A stretch of DNA of 36,655 bases from Elysia marginata (lineage: Eukaryota; Mollusca; Gastropoda; Plakobranchidae). The stretch is taken from contig BMAT01008557.1 of assembly GCA_019649035.1 (NCBI GenBank), forward strand, positions 280,854-317,508, in the 5' to 3' direction. The position numbers and the translations under genes were made by a program. The stretch's first letter is position 1; every line of letters starts with the position of its first letter. This document shows, one piece after another, positions 11,001 through 21,589 of this stretch. The notes below the pieces were generated by a model. That model was not told where the DNA came from. It worked only from the letters and a program-made list of their open reading frames with translations, and searched no databases.

Positions 11001-14000
11001 TGGTAAAAAAAATTATAGAAAAAGGTTGAACAAATGTTTCAGGAAGCCTCAAACATCATTGCATCATTCCTGTATACCGTATTTTAAATGTCTTTTATAA
11101 ACTTCTATTTTCTCTTTTGTTTTTTTTTCCTCTTCAATCCTTGGTGCACCACAATAAAAAAATTGATTTTGATTGATTTGATTTGAAATAAAGGGTAATG
11201 AAAAATTAAAATCACATTCTTTAACCTTAAAATTCTTGTTTAAAGAAAAATTCTGAATTGGGCGTCTTATTAAATCATATTCACCATTTCAATTTCCCTC
11301 AGATCAGGCGGCCCTACTTTCATGTAAAACCTTTGGAGAGAGGACAACTAAAAAACTGGAGGGAATATCTCGACTTTGAAATAAGTAAAAATGACCATCA
11401 CAGAATCGTTGTGCTCTTTGAGAGATGCATGATTGCATGTGCACTCTATGAAGATTTTTGGATGAAGGTGAGCTGGGATGATCATAATTGTTTTGAAGAA
11501 AACGCCCAGAAGAGTATATAAAGGTTTTAATTGATGGTGGTGAGAGTTTTAATAGCTTTTTGTAGCTACCTGAAGCTATTGCAGAAGGAAATTCTTAATT
11601 TCTTGATTTTTTAAATAGAAATTAAATTATTTAACAAATTCAATTTAAATAATTTCAAGGTATAATTCCTTTTTTCTCTACTGCCAGCAGCTCTTTTTGC
11701 CAAACAGCAAGAAAGTTGTATGGAGAACCATCAACTTTTTCTTTTAAACGCAAGAAATTGACTTGAATGTGGACCAAATTTATGAAAGTTAAAAATCCTT
11801 CAGAGAAAAATATTCCTATCCTATTGAGTGACTATCTTTTGATAGACAGGGCTACCACATATCCGAGGATCAACAGAAAACTTGTGGTTCCTAAGATTCT
11901 CCGTGGTCTGGTCTGTATATTTTTCATGAGATTCCCCATGTGTCCGTAGTCTGATCTACCCTTTTTTTAAACCGGTGACCAAAGAGTATCTGTGCCTACT
12001 ACATTTAATCCCTTCGTGCTTGAGTTACAGGGCTTGTGGCCATTGCCTCAGCAATTAGGAGGCATAGAGGTGTTCAGTGGTGAATGAAGGGCAGTGTTTA
12101 CCAAAGTGCCGTTGGCCTATCTTATCATTGGTGACACGGTAGGCTACTCCGCTCTGCCAAGGCCTAATTTATAAAGTTTTTTCTGTGCTGTTGCTTTCCC
12201 TTTTCAAACGAGACCTGGGAGATGAAAACAAACAGGGCTGGGATCGGTAGAGCATCAATGGGAGAGACACACACTCACCCAATAAAAATACAAAAGCGTT
12301 GTTTCGGACATATTTTTCATTCATTCAGCAGCCTTTATGAATTTCAATTCCATTCAGACCAGCTTTAAATTTGTGTATCTAGATCTATAACAACTCAGTC
12401 TGTATCTACTATCATACATTATGACAGTTAATGTGTTGGTCCATCACCATTCGCCCCTCAGAATGCACAAGCACACATAGAAAATAAGTGGCTTAATGAA
12501 TGTAAGCACTATTTACTAAGAGCAAAACAAAACAAGCGACGTAGGCATCGCGCCTGTAGGAGATCAAAGGCATCAATGCAAGGACCGTTCCAACTTGTTT
12601 TCCAAGAAAAATCAGGAAACTGAAACTGGAACAAACCATACCTGTACGTTGTTTTCATTCTCGTAACGCTGTTTGCCTGCTTTTTCCCTTTCTCTCTGCT
12701 GCGCCCCTTCCCTCATTTTATCGCCAGAAATCATTCTTTGGTGACTTTTTCCATAAATTCTCACTTGTTTGATCCTCTCCATGTCTTTATTCACCCCTAA
12801 TGTCTCTCTTCTCCAGCTTTCCCTTTCCTTGGATGTTCCTGTTCCTCGCTGCCTCTGAAGTTTTGTCTGTCCTCCCTCCCCCCCCCCCCCTCTGGGCATC
12901 TCTGGGCAGACTTCGACATAACTTTTTCTTCTTCTTGTGTCTCTGTCTCTCTGTTTTCTCTGATGTTCCCAATACCCCTCAGTCTCTGACTTTTTGATAT
13001 GTCCGTCCCATATCTGGGTGGGCCTGTTAAAAAATCTCATATTAGACCTCTCAGTCTTTCTCGCTCTCTTTCTATGAACCCCCCCTCTCTAACTCTCTTT
13101 CTATAAATCCCTCTCTCTCTGGCTCTTTCTATAAATTCCTCTCTCTATTTCTCTTTCTATGAATCCCCCTCTCTCCCCTCCCCCCCCCTCTCTCTAACTG
13201 TTTTCTTTTCTTTGACTTTCTGATAGCTCTCTGTCTCTGACTTTTTGTGTCTTTCCCTTTATCCATCTTTGAGTAGACTTTTAAAAGCTAATATTAGCCC
13301 CATCCCTCCCTTTTCCCCATTTCTTGTCCTATTCTCCCCTCTGATGCCATTCCTGGACAAAAATGTCAACAATGAACAATAATGCAGTGCAGGTATTAGC
13401 TTCATATTACTGAGGTCTTGAGACAAAAAAGAACAGGGGTTGTGAAATCAATACCCGTACTGTAATTTTAGTAATTAAAAAAGATAGACATAACAAATTG
13501 CTTTATAAAAGTATGTAAGATTTGATAAAGTGGGCAACAACATACAATTGACCTGTGGTTTTGTTGCCTTTAAATCTGGCTAAAATTTAAGCAGGACTTG
13601 TATCAATGTTTTAATTTGTGGTAGCAGAGGCTTTTTTTTATGAGTGTGAACAAACCATTTGATTGGACATCTGAGTGGCAGCCCTGAACAGACAGTTGCA
13701 TTTGAATGATGTGTATGAAATGAACCCCTAAATTAAGATCCCTTGATAGAGCTTGACAAAGCCATTTTTCTTTTCAGTATGCAAAATATCTTGAACAGCA
13801 TAGCTTGGAAGGAGTTCGAAGTGTTTATCAACGAGCATGTGACATCCATCTCCCAAAGAAACCATACATTCATCTGGCATGGACAGCCTTTGAAGAGAGA
13901 AGAGGTATGTTACCAAAGTCTCATCTTCTTAGTCTTGTTATTAAAAAATTTTTTTCTTCAGTTGGCTTAAACTGTTAAAGGTTGCTAAAATGCTGCTTAG

Positions 14001-17000
14001 TTTTATCTACAGGTATACCAATCTTGGTGTACTTGCATTTTGTGTCCGAGGAGTTGATTTTATCTTTTTTAAGTATTCTCCTGCTGAAATCTAAGGAATG
14101 GTTGAAATGTTAAAATCTTATAAAACTAAATGTAATGAAGGAATTCTATACACAAGAATCACATTTTGCTTTTTGCATCACCTATTGCCTCTCTCTTGTC
14201 ATGAGTTGTGAGTCTGTTCTCTCATCTTTTTTTTTTTTTTTACCATCTGTTTACTTGATCAAGAGCTTATCAAGAGGATTAATCTCACACTGACAAAATC
14301 TTTTTTCTTATAAATTTATATTATCCTTAAGTGGGGGTCACTCCCGCCCATTTTTAAGAATACTCTGGTCTTAAAACCACGGTGAATGGTTTAAAAAGCT
14401 ATAGACTAGATTTAGTGAAGATTGGTTCAAACTTTGTCACATTAGAGTAAACAAACATGCTTCCATCAATACCTCTGTTGACATTCCACATCTTTAACCC
14501 TGCAGTTTCCTCACCCAAAATACTTTTTAATATTTTTATTTAGTTTACTGACTTAAAGAGAAATGCTAATGCCTAGATATTTCTTTATTTACAGGTAACT
14601 ATGCTCTGGCAAGGAAAATCTTGATGAACATAGAATCTAATGTTCCTGGTCTTGCTGTGGTGTGCATGCGAAGAATAAGCCTTGAGCGCCGAAACAAAAA
14701 TCACCATGCAGCTGAGGAACTGTTCAAGAGCTACATTGAAAAAGCAGTCAGTCACAAGACTAGGACATTCTTTTCTATAAAATATGCAAGATACCTTCAA
14801 AAGGTTGGTGAACTTATTTATTTTTAAAATCATGTGCAGCCAGCTATAATTTTGCTTGAACCTGTTAAATCCCTTTTGAGAGTAGTGGAGTCTTGCTTCA
14901 TAGCTGTGAATTTTTATCAACATTCAAGGGTGGAAAGTAATTCATTTTTAAACTTTATAATAGTTTTTGTGCACAGCTGGCACTATTGCTCATTGCCATT
15001 TGTTTCTACCAGTATCAAAGATGGTGTAAGTTGAAGACCGAAAAAAGAATTTCTTTAATAATTTGTTTACACTTCTTTTAACCTAATTTCAGATTATGGG
15101 AGATTCTAACCGAGCTAGAAAGATTCTTACAGATGCCCTGGAGATAGACAATGTAAGTCAGAATATCTTTTGCCCTGTGGAGCAATTCATTTTTTCTTGT
15201 CTTGTAAAATGTCACATTTTAATTCTGAAAAGTTTTGAGTCTTAATTATAGATTTTTGAAGTGTATCAGATGCAATTATTAATTTTTACTTACTCCTTAT
15301 AAAAAAAAGAACATAATTAGTTGTAAATCTTTTGATTTGATTTATGGGGTAAACAAGGTAAATTAGGCACTAGTATTACAGTTTTCTCTATAATGAAGCA
15401 TTTTTTTTATTACTTGAAATTACAGTGGAATCCACTTAAATTCAACACCTCTAAGGGAAACTCTTGCTCAAAGTCAACTCTGTTTTGCAGTCCCATTTTG
15501 TATTTCTATATCTTTTTAATGGTAAAAGTCAACTCTTGGGATCTTTGTTTTTTTTAAAACCTTTTCAGACAAATGAAAAGATTTTCCTGCAGCTTCTGGA
15601 TGTAGAATATCAAGCTCAGCCAATTGTCGAGAGCAGAGTTCTGGATGTATTTTCTCGAATGCTTAAAAGCGATGCTTCTATGGAGTTTAAAGTCAAAGTA
15701 TCTCAACGACGCATGGAATTTCTTGAAGACTTTGGCGAATGCATTAAAACGTAAACAATGTTATATTTAAGCCTTAAAAGTTAAATGCTTTTCTTCTAAA
15801 TGTTACTCGTCTAGGGAAAAGTAGAAATATTTCTTGAGGAATTAGACAGGTGTTAGAGTAAAACTTATTAGCACAAGAACTTTTGTCATGGCAAGTGTCG
15901 CTGGTTTTCCCAAATTAGGGATCAAAGAGGATTTTTAGTGAAATGGGAGTAAGAAGTACCATTCTAAAATTTTACCTTGGTCATTGACAAGTGAAGAAAT
16001 GATAATTTCATGTTAATTTGTGGATAATTTATGGATCTTAATGGAACAACTTCAAACAAGGTTTTTAGTGTATATGTATAAAAATATATTTACCTTGAAG
16101 GTACCATGTATTACAGGAAATGCTCCAGATCCATTGACAGTTATATATTGTGCAAGTGGGAAAGTTGAACATGTTTTATTCTTTTAACAGAATATCAGAA
16201 GCATACGATGAACATCAAAAGCTGGTGAAAGAGGCAAATAGCAAAAAAAGAAAACCAGATAAAGAAAAGGGGTGAGTATGGCCTTTAAAAATGTTAAAGC
16301 TCAAACATTGTATTTTTTAATTTAACTTGTTTCTAAGTTAAAAGGTACAATAACTGAGCAATGCCATTGATTTTGGTTAGTTCTTTGTCTAAAACCTGAT
16401 TGCATGTATTATCTCATTTGAACCTCAGTTTTGTAAAAAAAATTTAGAGTCGGGAAATTAGGAATAGAATTAATAAATTTTCTTTTTCAGTTTTCCTTTA
16501 CATTTTTCAAAACTGTTATGGTTTTTACTTTCACAGAGTAGAGGAACCTCAAGATAAGCGACCAAAGACAGATAACCAGACAGCACCAGCTTCAGTAGAT
16601 CAATACCCACCAGCCCCTGCACCTCCTCCCCCGATGAGCCATCCCATGCCCCCAGATCCTAACTATGATCACAGTCACCCTCCCTCCTGGCCTTCTATGC
16701 CTGGCTATGGTTCAATGGTAAGTTAAATAGCTTCTATCCTATGTAGAATTACTATGCATGGTGAATTTATTCAGTTTGAACTATATAATTCAACTATAAA
16801 TTTTTTTAAGTAATATGTTTTATGAATTACATGAAGACACAGCTACTCTAGTTCCTGTAAGACTTGGTAAATGCAAGAACTTTTTTTAAATAACTCTTGT
16901 TGTAGCAAGTATTGTTGCTATTTCCAAACCGATGTTCAAAGAAGATTTATTGAAAGGGGAATAAGTAGCATTCCACACTGTCTATAAACTAGCTACTAGG

Positions 17001-17536
17001 AATAGCCAACTAGGGTAAATCCTATCCTAAGAGCCTTTCCCGTTTGTTTTAAAACATGTTTCGAAATAAGAGGGGGAATAATTTAAGAGCATGGCAGCAT
17101 GAGTGAAGTCTTGAGATGTTTGAATGAAGTTAGAATTCAGACCTTTCCCCAATCTTTTTATGTTGGGTTTCAAACAACAGCTCTTCTCTTTCCATTACTG
17201 AGTCAACTGGTGTGGGTTCTTGTAATTAAAAAAAAAAAAATTCCAAGGCCCAAACACAGTTATAAAAAGGAGGATTTTAAAAACTTTATTTTCTATAAAT
17301 AGTCCCAAGAAATTTGGTATAATAGGATTTCTTTTTTCTCTCAAATACCGTATTATTAATAATGAAAAGATTGAATGTTAAGATGCATAGAAAAAAAAAA
17401 CAACATATGATTATGTAGCGTTATGAATTGAACACTTTCTTAGTGCTCCTGTTGCTTTTGGTTTCCACAGCCTGGAGGTTACATGCCCTACCCATACCCA
17501 GCATATCCACCCCAGTACAACTACTATGGTTATTGA
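5055..17536 (+). CDS. PRPF39: Pre-mRNA-processing factor 39 (U1 snRNP-associated HAT-repeat protein)
   Basis: Coding exons: 5055-5228 (exon from about 5011), 5851-5976, 7634-7749, 9202-9369, 9877-10072, 10789-10899, 11303-11467, 13778-13904, 14595-14803, 15093-15152, 15569-15750, 16191-16271, 16537-16717 and 17471-17536. All 13 introns are GT-AG and all phases agree, giving 653 aa plus TGA, close to the vertebrate protein (about 670 aa). Family-typical stretches in order: [15 protein letters not shown] (about res 34-48), [60 protein letters not shown] (about 287-306), [18 protein letters not shown] and [11 protein letters not shown]. These are HAT (half-a-TPR) helical repeats. A basic patch KKRKPDKEK (about 562-570) is a likely nuclear signal. 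The tail is Pro/Tyr-rich. In animals the protein associates with U1 snRNP and supports 5' splice-site use. The first ATG in the exon (5055, G at -3 and +4) is used here. The same frame runs back to 5011, so an upstream exon could add residues. The 5' UTR is not identified. Confidence 0.95.
5229..5850 (+). other. PRPF39 intron 1
   Basis: This intron has a GTATGC donor and a TTTTCCAG acceptor. It includes about 80 bp (roughly 5335-5415, around CCATGAACAATGA and ACATTTTGTAT) that recurs in intron 5 at about 10155-10225, a dispersed repeat. No other feature is recognised. Confidence 0.7.
5977..7633 (+). other. PRPF39 intron 2 (no gene recognised)
   Basis: This 1.66-kb intron is mostly AT-rich. 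A segment at about 7330-7540 is visibly richer in GC and CpG than the rest and follows an acceptor-like CACTTTACAG ending at 7346. The open frames there resemble no family I know, and no matching donor is obvious. It looks like an inserted repeat more than an exon. Confidence 0.5.
7750..9201 (+). other. PRPF39 intron 3 (no gene recognised)
   Basis: This 1.45-kb AT-rich intron has poly-A and poly-T runs. The short reading frames in it show no protein-like composition. It has a GTAAGT donor and a TTCTGCAG acceptor. Confidence 0.6.
10385..10510. repeat. Possible degenerate pogo-like MITE remnant in PRPF39 intron 5
   Basis: The sequence has several AGTCAACT and CACTTAACTTGA-type words (AAAGTCAACTCTGTATAAGT near 10388, CCCACTTAACTTGAT near 10427). 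They resemble the better-preserved elements near 15424 and 35542. No clean ends are visible. Confidence 0.3.
11468..13777 (+). other. PRPF39 intron 7 (2.3 kb, repeat-rich)
   Basis: This is the longest intron of the gene. From about 11950 to 12600 it holds sequence of more even base composition in which I recognise no gene. From about 12640 to 13340 it is strongly pyrimidine-rich, with a minisatellite (listed separately). Long reverse-strand frames across the pyrimidine tract are composition artefacts. Confidence 0.6.
12640..13340. repeat. Pyrimidine-rich tract with 28-29-bp minisatellite
   Basis: CT-rich sequence contains four copies of CTCTTTCTAT(A/G)AA-type units, with TCTATA/TCTATG at 13071, 13100, 13128 and 13156 (periods 29, 28 and 28). 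Flanking blocks also repeat: GTCTCTGACTTTTTG occurs near 12980 and again near 13241, each followed by related sequence ending in TAATATTAG or a similar word. The larger unit of about 260 bp may therefore be duplicated around the minisatellite. Confidence 0.75.
15424..15545. mobile_element. Degenerate pogo-like MITE fragment in PRPF39 intron 10
   Basis: TACAGTGGAATCCACTTAAA begins a block followed by AGTCAACTC words. The CAGT-start terminus next to TA is typical of pogo/Tigger-type Tc1-mariner elements. Similar starts are at about 28508, 34837 and 35541. No complementary right end was identified before the next exon at 15569. Confidence 0.4.
15868..15965. repeat. Dispersed repeat in PRPF39 intron 11, shared with intron 13
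   Basis: The order GCACAAGAACTTTTGT, GCAAGTGTCGCTG, GATCAAAGAGGATTTTTAGTG, AAGTACCATTC here matches, with divergence, about 16870-16977 in intron 13 (ATGCAAGAACTTT, GCAAGTATTGTTGCT, AGAAGATTTATTGAAAGGGG, AAGTAGCATTC). The two copies run in the same orientation. The repeat family is unknown. Confidence 0.55.
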
Positions 17537-18431
17537 CAGGACAACTACCAAAATCGTCAGGATTGGCTTAAACATTATTTTTGCATATTCTCTTTGGATC
17601 TATTTCTTTGCCACCAACGCTATAAGATTTTTTGCAGAAAAATTCTTTTCACTGATGGATTAATTCTGGGCGTATTTGTTTGATCAGGTACCCGGTATGT
17701 AATGAATTAACAATTTTTTAAAGATGCTTTTAGCTTGAAATTTAGGTCTGTTAACCTTCGGGTAATCTTTATTTGGCTCAGTTTAGATTTAAAAACAGAA
17801 CACAAATGGTGAGCAATCTTATCATATAAGTACATATGTACTTTTGTTGAAAAAACTTCAAGACTGTTCCATGTGTAAAGTGACTTAATGTTTAGAACAA
17901 ATCATTTTTTAGCTTCCAAACACATGGATTCATTACAGACCTGCTGACAATCCCAATACAATATGAATATAGACTGGAAAATCCAACGATAATGCCATAT
18001 TAAACTTCCCAGCCTATTTTATTAATCCTCAGTATATCATGTTTTCATAAGTTTAAGATCCCGCTTTTCTGCTTTCTTGATTTCTCTGGACTGGATTTCA
18101 AAATAGGGTTTGTCATATTTCTCTGCAAAGACTTTTATAAAGAAAAAAGGTCTACCTCAAAACTAAGTTTTGTTTCTCTTTTGCTTTTATAAACCTCTGT
18201 AGCACATTGTAAGACTTACACAGTATTGGATCTTGATTTTCTGAAAAGAAAATTCATTGCCTGACTTTTTTTTTCATAATGACCATTGATGTACAGCCTG
18301 AGGACTGTAAGAGCCATTGTCTTTGAGCAAAGAATGGATTTATTTTCCATGGGTATTGTTACTGTTATTGTTTTAAAGCTTCCTCTTAAGTTGTATTCTA
18401 GTCTAGAGGCTACTGCTATGCTCACTGCATG

Positions 18432-18437
18432 ATTAAA
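18432..18437 (+). promoter_or_regulatory. Candidate poly(A) signal of PRPF39 (ATTAAA)
   Basis: This ATTAAA lies about 0.9 kb after the TGA and upstream of the inserted pogo-like element. It would give a 3' UTR free of the insertion. A stronger AATAAA lies at 19543. The sequence alone cannot decide between them. Confidence 0.35.
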
Positions 18438-18507
18438 AATAATGGATAGTATTCCTTTGTTTTGCTATTCCTGATCAAGATCTTAATTACAAAGTTATTT
18501 GTATGTA

Positions 18508-19341
18508 CAGTGCACACCTGATATATCGACATATATGGTTTCACAAAATGTAGGTCGATATAAGAGAACGTCGTTATATAAAAGAAACATGTATAAAGCC
18601 TTTTTTAAAGTCATCATCAACACCCCCTCCTTCCTGTAAAATGTGCTTGTAGATCTAGATTGATTTCATTGAAAACACATGCAACTGATGCTAGCGATAA
18701 GGCAAGTATAAGTGGAATGAAGCAATTAAACTGGGCGCAGCAAAGTACAACATGTAGAAGACTGGAATCCACGTCTAGCCTATTTGCTACACTAGCAAGC
18801 TCATCTCCCCTGCAAGGCCCATAGCCGATGGGGCACACACACACACAGTGCGTGGATAACAAAGAAACTGTCTTTTCTCTTGCTCGCTTTGTCACCAGCA
18901 ATTTTATCTCTCTTGCAAGGCCCATAGTTGATGGGGCAGACACAGCGCATGGCTAACAAAGGAAGTTTTCTCACTCACTTTGTCATACAACTACACACGT
19001 ACAGATCTTATACAATGTACTGTCGCATCATAATAGTCTACAGGCTAGATCTACTTGCTGGTAACACTTACAGTTAACACTTCTGACTAATCTGAGGCAA
19101 AGGGGGTAGGTGTTCAGTTATTTAGAGGGGGAAAACCAGTGTGTTTTTTTTGTAATTTTATGACTGTTTTAAGACATCGACGTGTCGATATAAGAGATGT
19201 GAGAGGGAACAGAGTGTCGATATAGAGATACTGGTAGACATTTAACAAACCGTATAAAGCGAAAAAATGCGAACTTAGTATAGCATGTCGATAAAAGAGA
19301 AATCTTGAAATGAGCGATGTTGATATGAGTGGTGCGCACTG
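18508..19341. mobile_element. Pogo/Tc1-mariner-like nonautonomous element, 834 bp
   Basis: The termini are CAGTGCACACCTGATATATC at 18508 and, on the other strand, CAGTGCGCACCACTCATATC from 19341. Both ends are flanked by TA (18506-18507 and 19342-19343), the target duplication of Tc1/mariner/pogo elements. The ends are rich in TCGATATAAGAGA words (18552, 19195, 19214, 19288). The interior has a roughly 103-bp direct repeat, with TGCAAGGCCCATAG at 18811 and 18914. A reverse-strand frame (18943-18617) has an SSLLHVV...NCF arrangement loosely like the C-terminus of pogo-type transposases. That resemblance is too weak to call a transposase. The element lies in the 3' flank, or a long 3' UTR, of PRPF39. 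Confidence 0.8.
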
Positions 19342-19542
19342 TATATAAATGACATGCTTGTTTAAATATTTTATATTCCTTGGAAATTGAACTCCTGTGT
19401 TCCTCCCAATATTTTCACTCATGAAATTCAGAAATGTAGTTTGAAATTATGATTGAAATGTTCTAGGTATAAAGTCAAGGTTTTATGAAATGCAATGTAT
19501 ATTTTTTAAGTTCATGTAGAGTTGGTGAATTTCTTGTTAACG

Positions 19543-19548
19543 AATAAA
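19543..19548 (+). promoter_or_regulatory. Candidate distal poly(A) signal of PRPF39 (AATAAA)
   Basis: This AATAAA sits in an AT-rich stretch about 2 kb after the PRPF39 stop. If used, the pogo-like element at 18508-19341 would be part of the 3' UTR. From here to 20321 no gene is recognised. Confidence 0.4.
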
Positions 19549-20321
19549 ATAAAAAATCATCTCATAAATATTTCATAATTCATCTCCTGCATTTTTATTG
19601 TGTACAGTGTATATAATTTAAATTAAAGTGATGAGGTGTGTGAGACTGAGAGAAATGTTCTTTAATTTATATGTTGTGTACCTTAAGGAAGGGGAGAAAT
19701 AAAAAAAGGAAAAAAATTCATTAAATTTGGCGTAGGTTGATATATAGTGTTTCTTACTTTGATTCGTTTTGGTTTACTTTAAAGATACATTGCTTTCAAT
19801 GAACCTTCGCTTCAACAAACTCTTTATATTTTCCTGCAAAGTTCGTTGGATCCAAGGTCCCTTGTAGTTTGCTCTAGCCCCTGTGTTGATCTGTAAAGGA
19901 GCCGTGTCTCTTGAAACTTGGCAAAAGTAAACCAAAATGGGCAAGGAAGGCAATGAAATGAATGATGAGCAGCCACCATAATATATGCCAGTTTAGTATT
20001 CCTAATCCTTATCATCCTAACAACTAAGAACTGTGTAGCCATTGTTTTCTGAGGCATAGAGTGAGCGTCAGACTAATTTTACATACATGAAGGCCTATAG
20101 TGAACCTGAGATCCAACTAACTTCTGAAGATTTAGAAACTGTTGAAATCAGGATTTTATTTCTGTTTGTTGAATGTAAGGGTTTGTTGAGGTCACATTTG
20201 CTGGTCCACTGAAGCACCCAACTTTTTTGTTCTTTCCTGCTTTGTACAGTAATATTTAGATATTCTAAAAAAACTAAAGAAAACCCTTGTTTTGCAATGG
20301 TTGAAATTATCTAAACGTTGA

Positions 20322-21589
20322 GACAGAGTAGAGGCACCTTCGGCGCACCTTTTCCCGTCGCGCCCCACTTTTGGGGCGCGCCAGATTTAAGTTACAAGAA
20401 ATACGTTGCGAGGGACAGAGTGGAGTCGCCAGCCTCTCACCGCCCCTTGATGACGTCAGGCCCCAGCTAGCACCAAAAAAGGTTGGTGCCTGCATTTTAC
20501 GGCAGCACTAAAATTTTGCGCACCTGCAGGCACCAAAACGTACAGTTTGTCATAAATACATGAAAATACAACACCAGCAATGAAAATAAATCACTTCAAC
20601 CTTTTTTTCTGCGTTTCACCTAAATGAAACACGTTGATTTTTTAAAATCTATTGCAAAATTTAGTTTGACACTTTCTTTCTTAAAAAAAAAACAACAGAA
20701 CTGCAAGACTTTTCCCGATAATGATTATAATTAGGTCTCTTTAAGTTTAAATATATCATTATGTATATTTTGACAGCATTGAAACTCATCATAAGTATTA
20801 CATTCCTGCTTTAAATTCTAAGTTTTGCCCTTTGAAAAATTTACAATTTAAAAGTGAATTAATTTGTGAATGTTGCAAGATATCTGCAATTTGATTTATA
20901 CCTTTACTTTGAAAGTGTTAATAAATTCTTTGATTTGCTTCTCAATTTTTATCTTTTTTTTTGTTAATTTCGTGCCTTGGGTGCTTATACCAAGTTTTTG
21001 TATTGTCATATTTATTATAAATATTTTAGTTGTTTACCGTAACACTTACCTCAATGTGATAATCAAACGTTCCTCTGGGGATAACGGTTTTCTAAAGTTG
21101 GTGGTTCTCTCTTCCAAATACGGCCCGACTTTGTCCAAGAGAAGTTGAAACGTAGTAGGTTTCATCCTAATATATGATAGACATTTTTCCTCATCTAAAA
21201 GGACCTGATCCATTAAATGGTGATATTCACCGTATTTACTACGACATTGATGAATTTTGTGAACCCAGTAACGGCCTCTGTTCACCCTCCGTTTCCTCAA
21301 CCAATAAAAAATCATCCACTGCAGTATTTCTTCGTCCATCTTGCACAGAGAGGTTACAATATAAAGACAAAGACTAAAAATACTTGAATTTAAATCAATG
21401 AATACAGAGTGTGCAAATCATGCCACTAGGCCAGCTCTGAAACTTTTTTTTTAATTGAGGGGGCGGAGGGGAGGGGAGAGGCCTTCACTCTGTCGCTGAC
21501 AGCACCCGCACTTTCCTCGCCCCTAGCGCGTCCCAAATGCGGCGTCGGAGGACTTGGTGCTAGATCCTAAAAGGTGCCTCTACTCTGTC
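20322..21589 (-). mobile_element. PIF/Harbinger DNA transposon, internally deleted, 1268 bp
   Basis: Inverted termini GACAGAGTAGAGGCACCTT start at 20322 and end, complemented, at 21589. Both are flanked by the trinucleotide TGA (20319-20321 and 21590-21592), matching the 3-bp target duplication of PIF/Harbinger elements. Subterminal GC-rich blocks flank an AT-rich interior. A transposase N-terminal exon is encoded on the reverse strand (21339-21050). The remaining 0.7 kb lacks an open frame for the DDE catalytic domain, so the copy is nonautonomous. Confidence 0.88.
21046..21339 (-). pseudogene. Harbinger transposase-derived, 5' exon only
   Basis: The frame starts at ATG (21339) and reads about 97 aa including RYWVHKIHQCRSKYGEYHHL, LLDEEKCLSYIRMKPTTFQL and NFRKPLSPEERLIITLR. 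These are the characteristic N-terminal stretches of animal PIF/Harbinger (HARBI1-like) transposases, ahead of the DDE nuclease domain. Coding similarity stops exactly at a consensus donor (LR followed by GTAAGT; last exon base 21050), where family members normally continue. The TAA at 21048-21046 is therefore probably intronic, and this is an exon that lost its partners. The host terminal repeats at 20322 and 21589 surround it. Confidence 0.85.

Noticed and set aside
12612-13040. 142-codon reverse-strand frame rich in Arg/Glu/Lys
   Set aside because: It is the complement of a CT-rich tract, so the composition alone explains the charged translation.
18617-18943. 108-codon reverse-strand frame as a gene
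   Set aside because: It is inside the pogo-like element, and the frame includes the internal 103-bp repeat. At most it is a transposase remnant.
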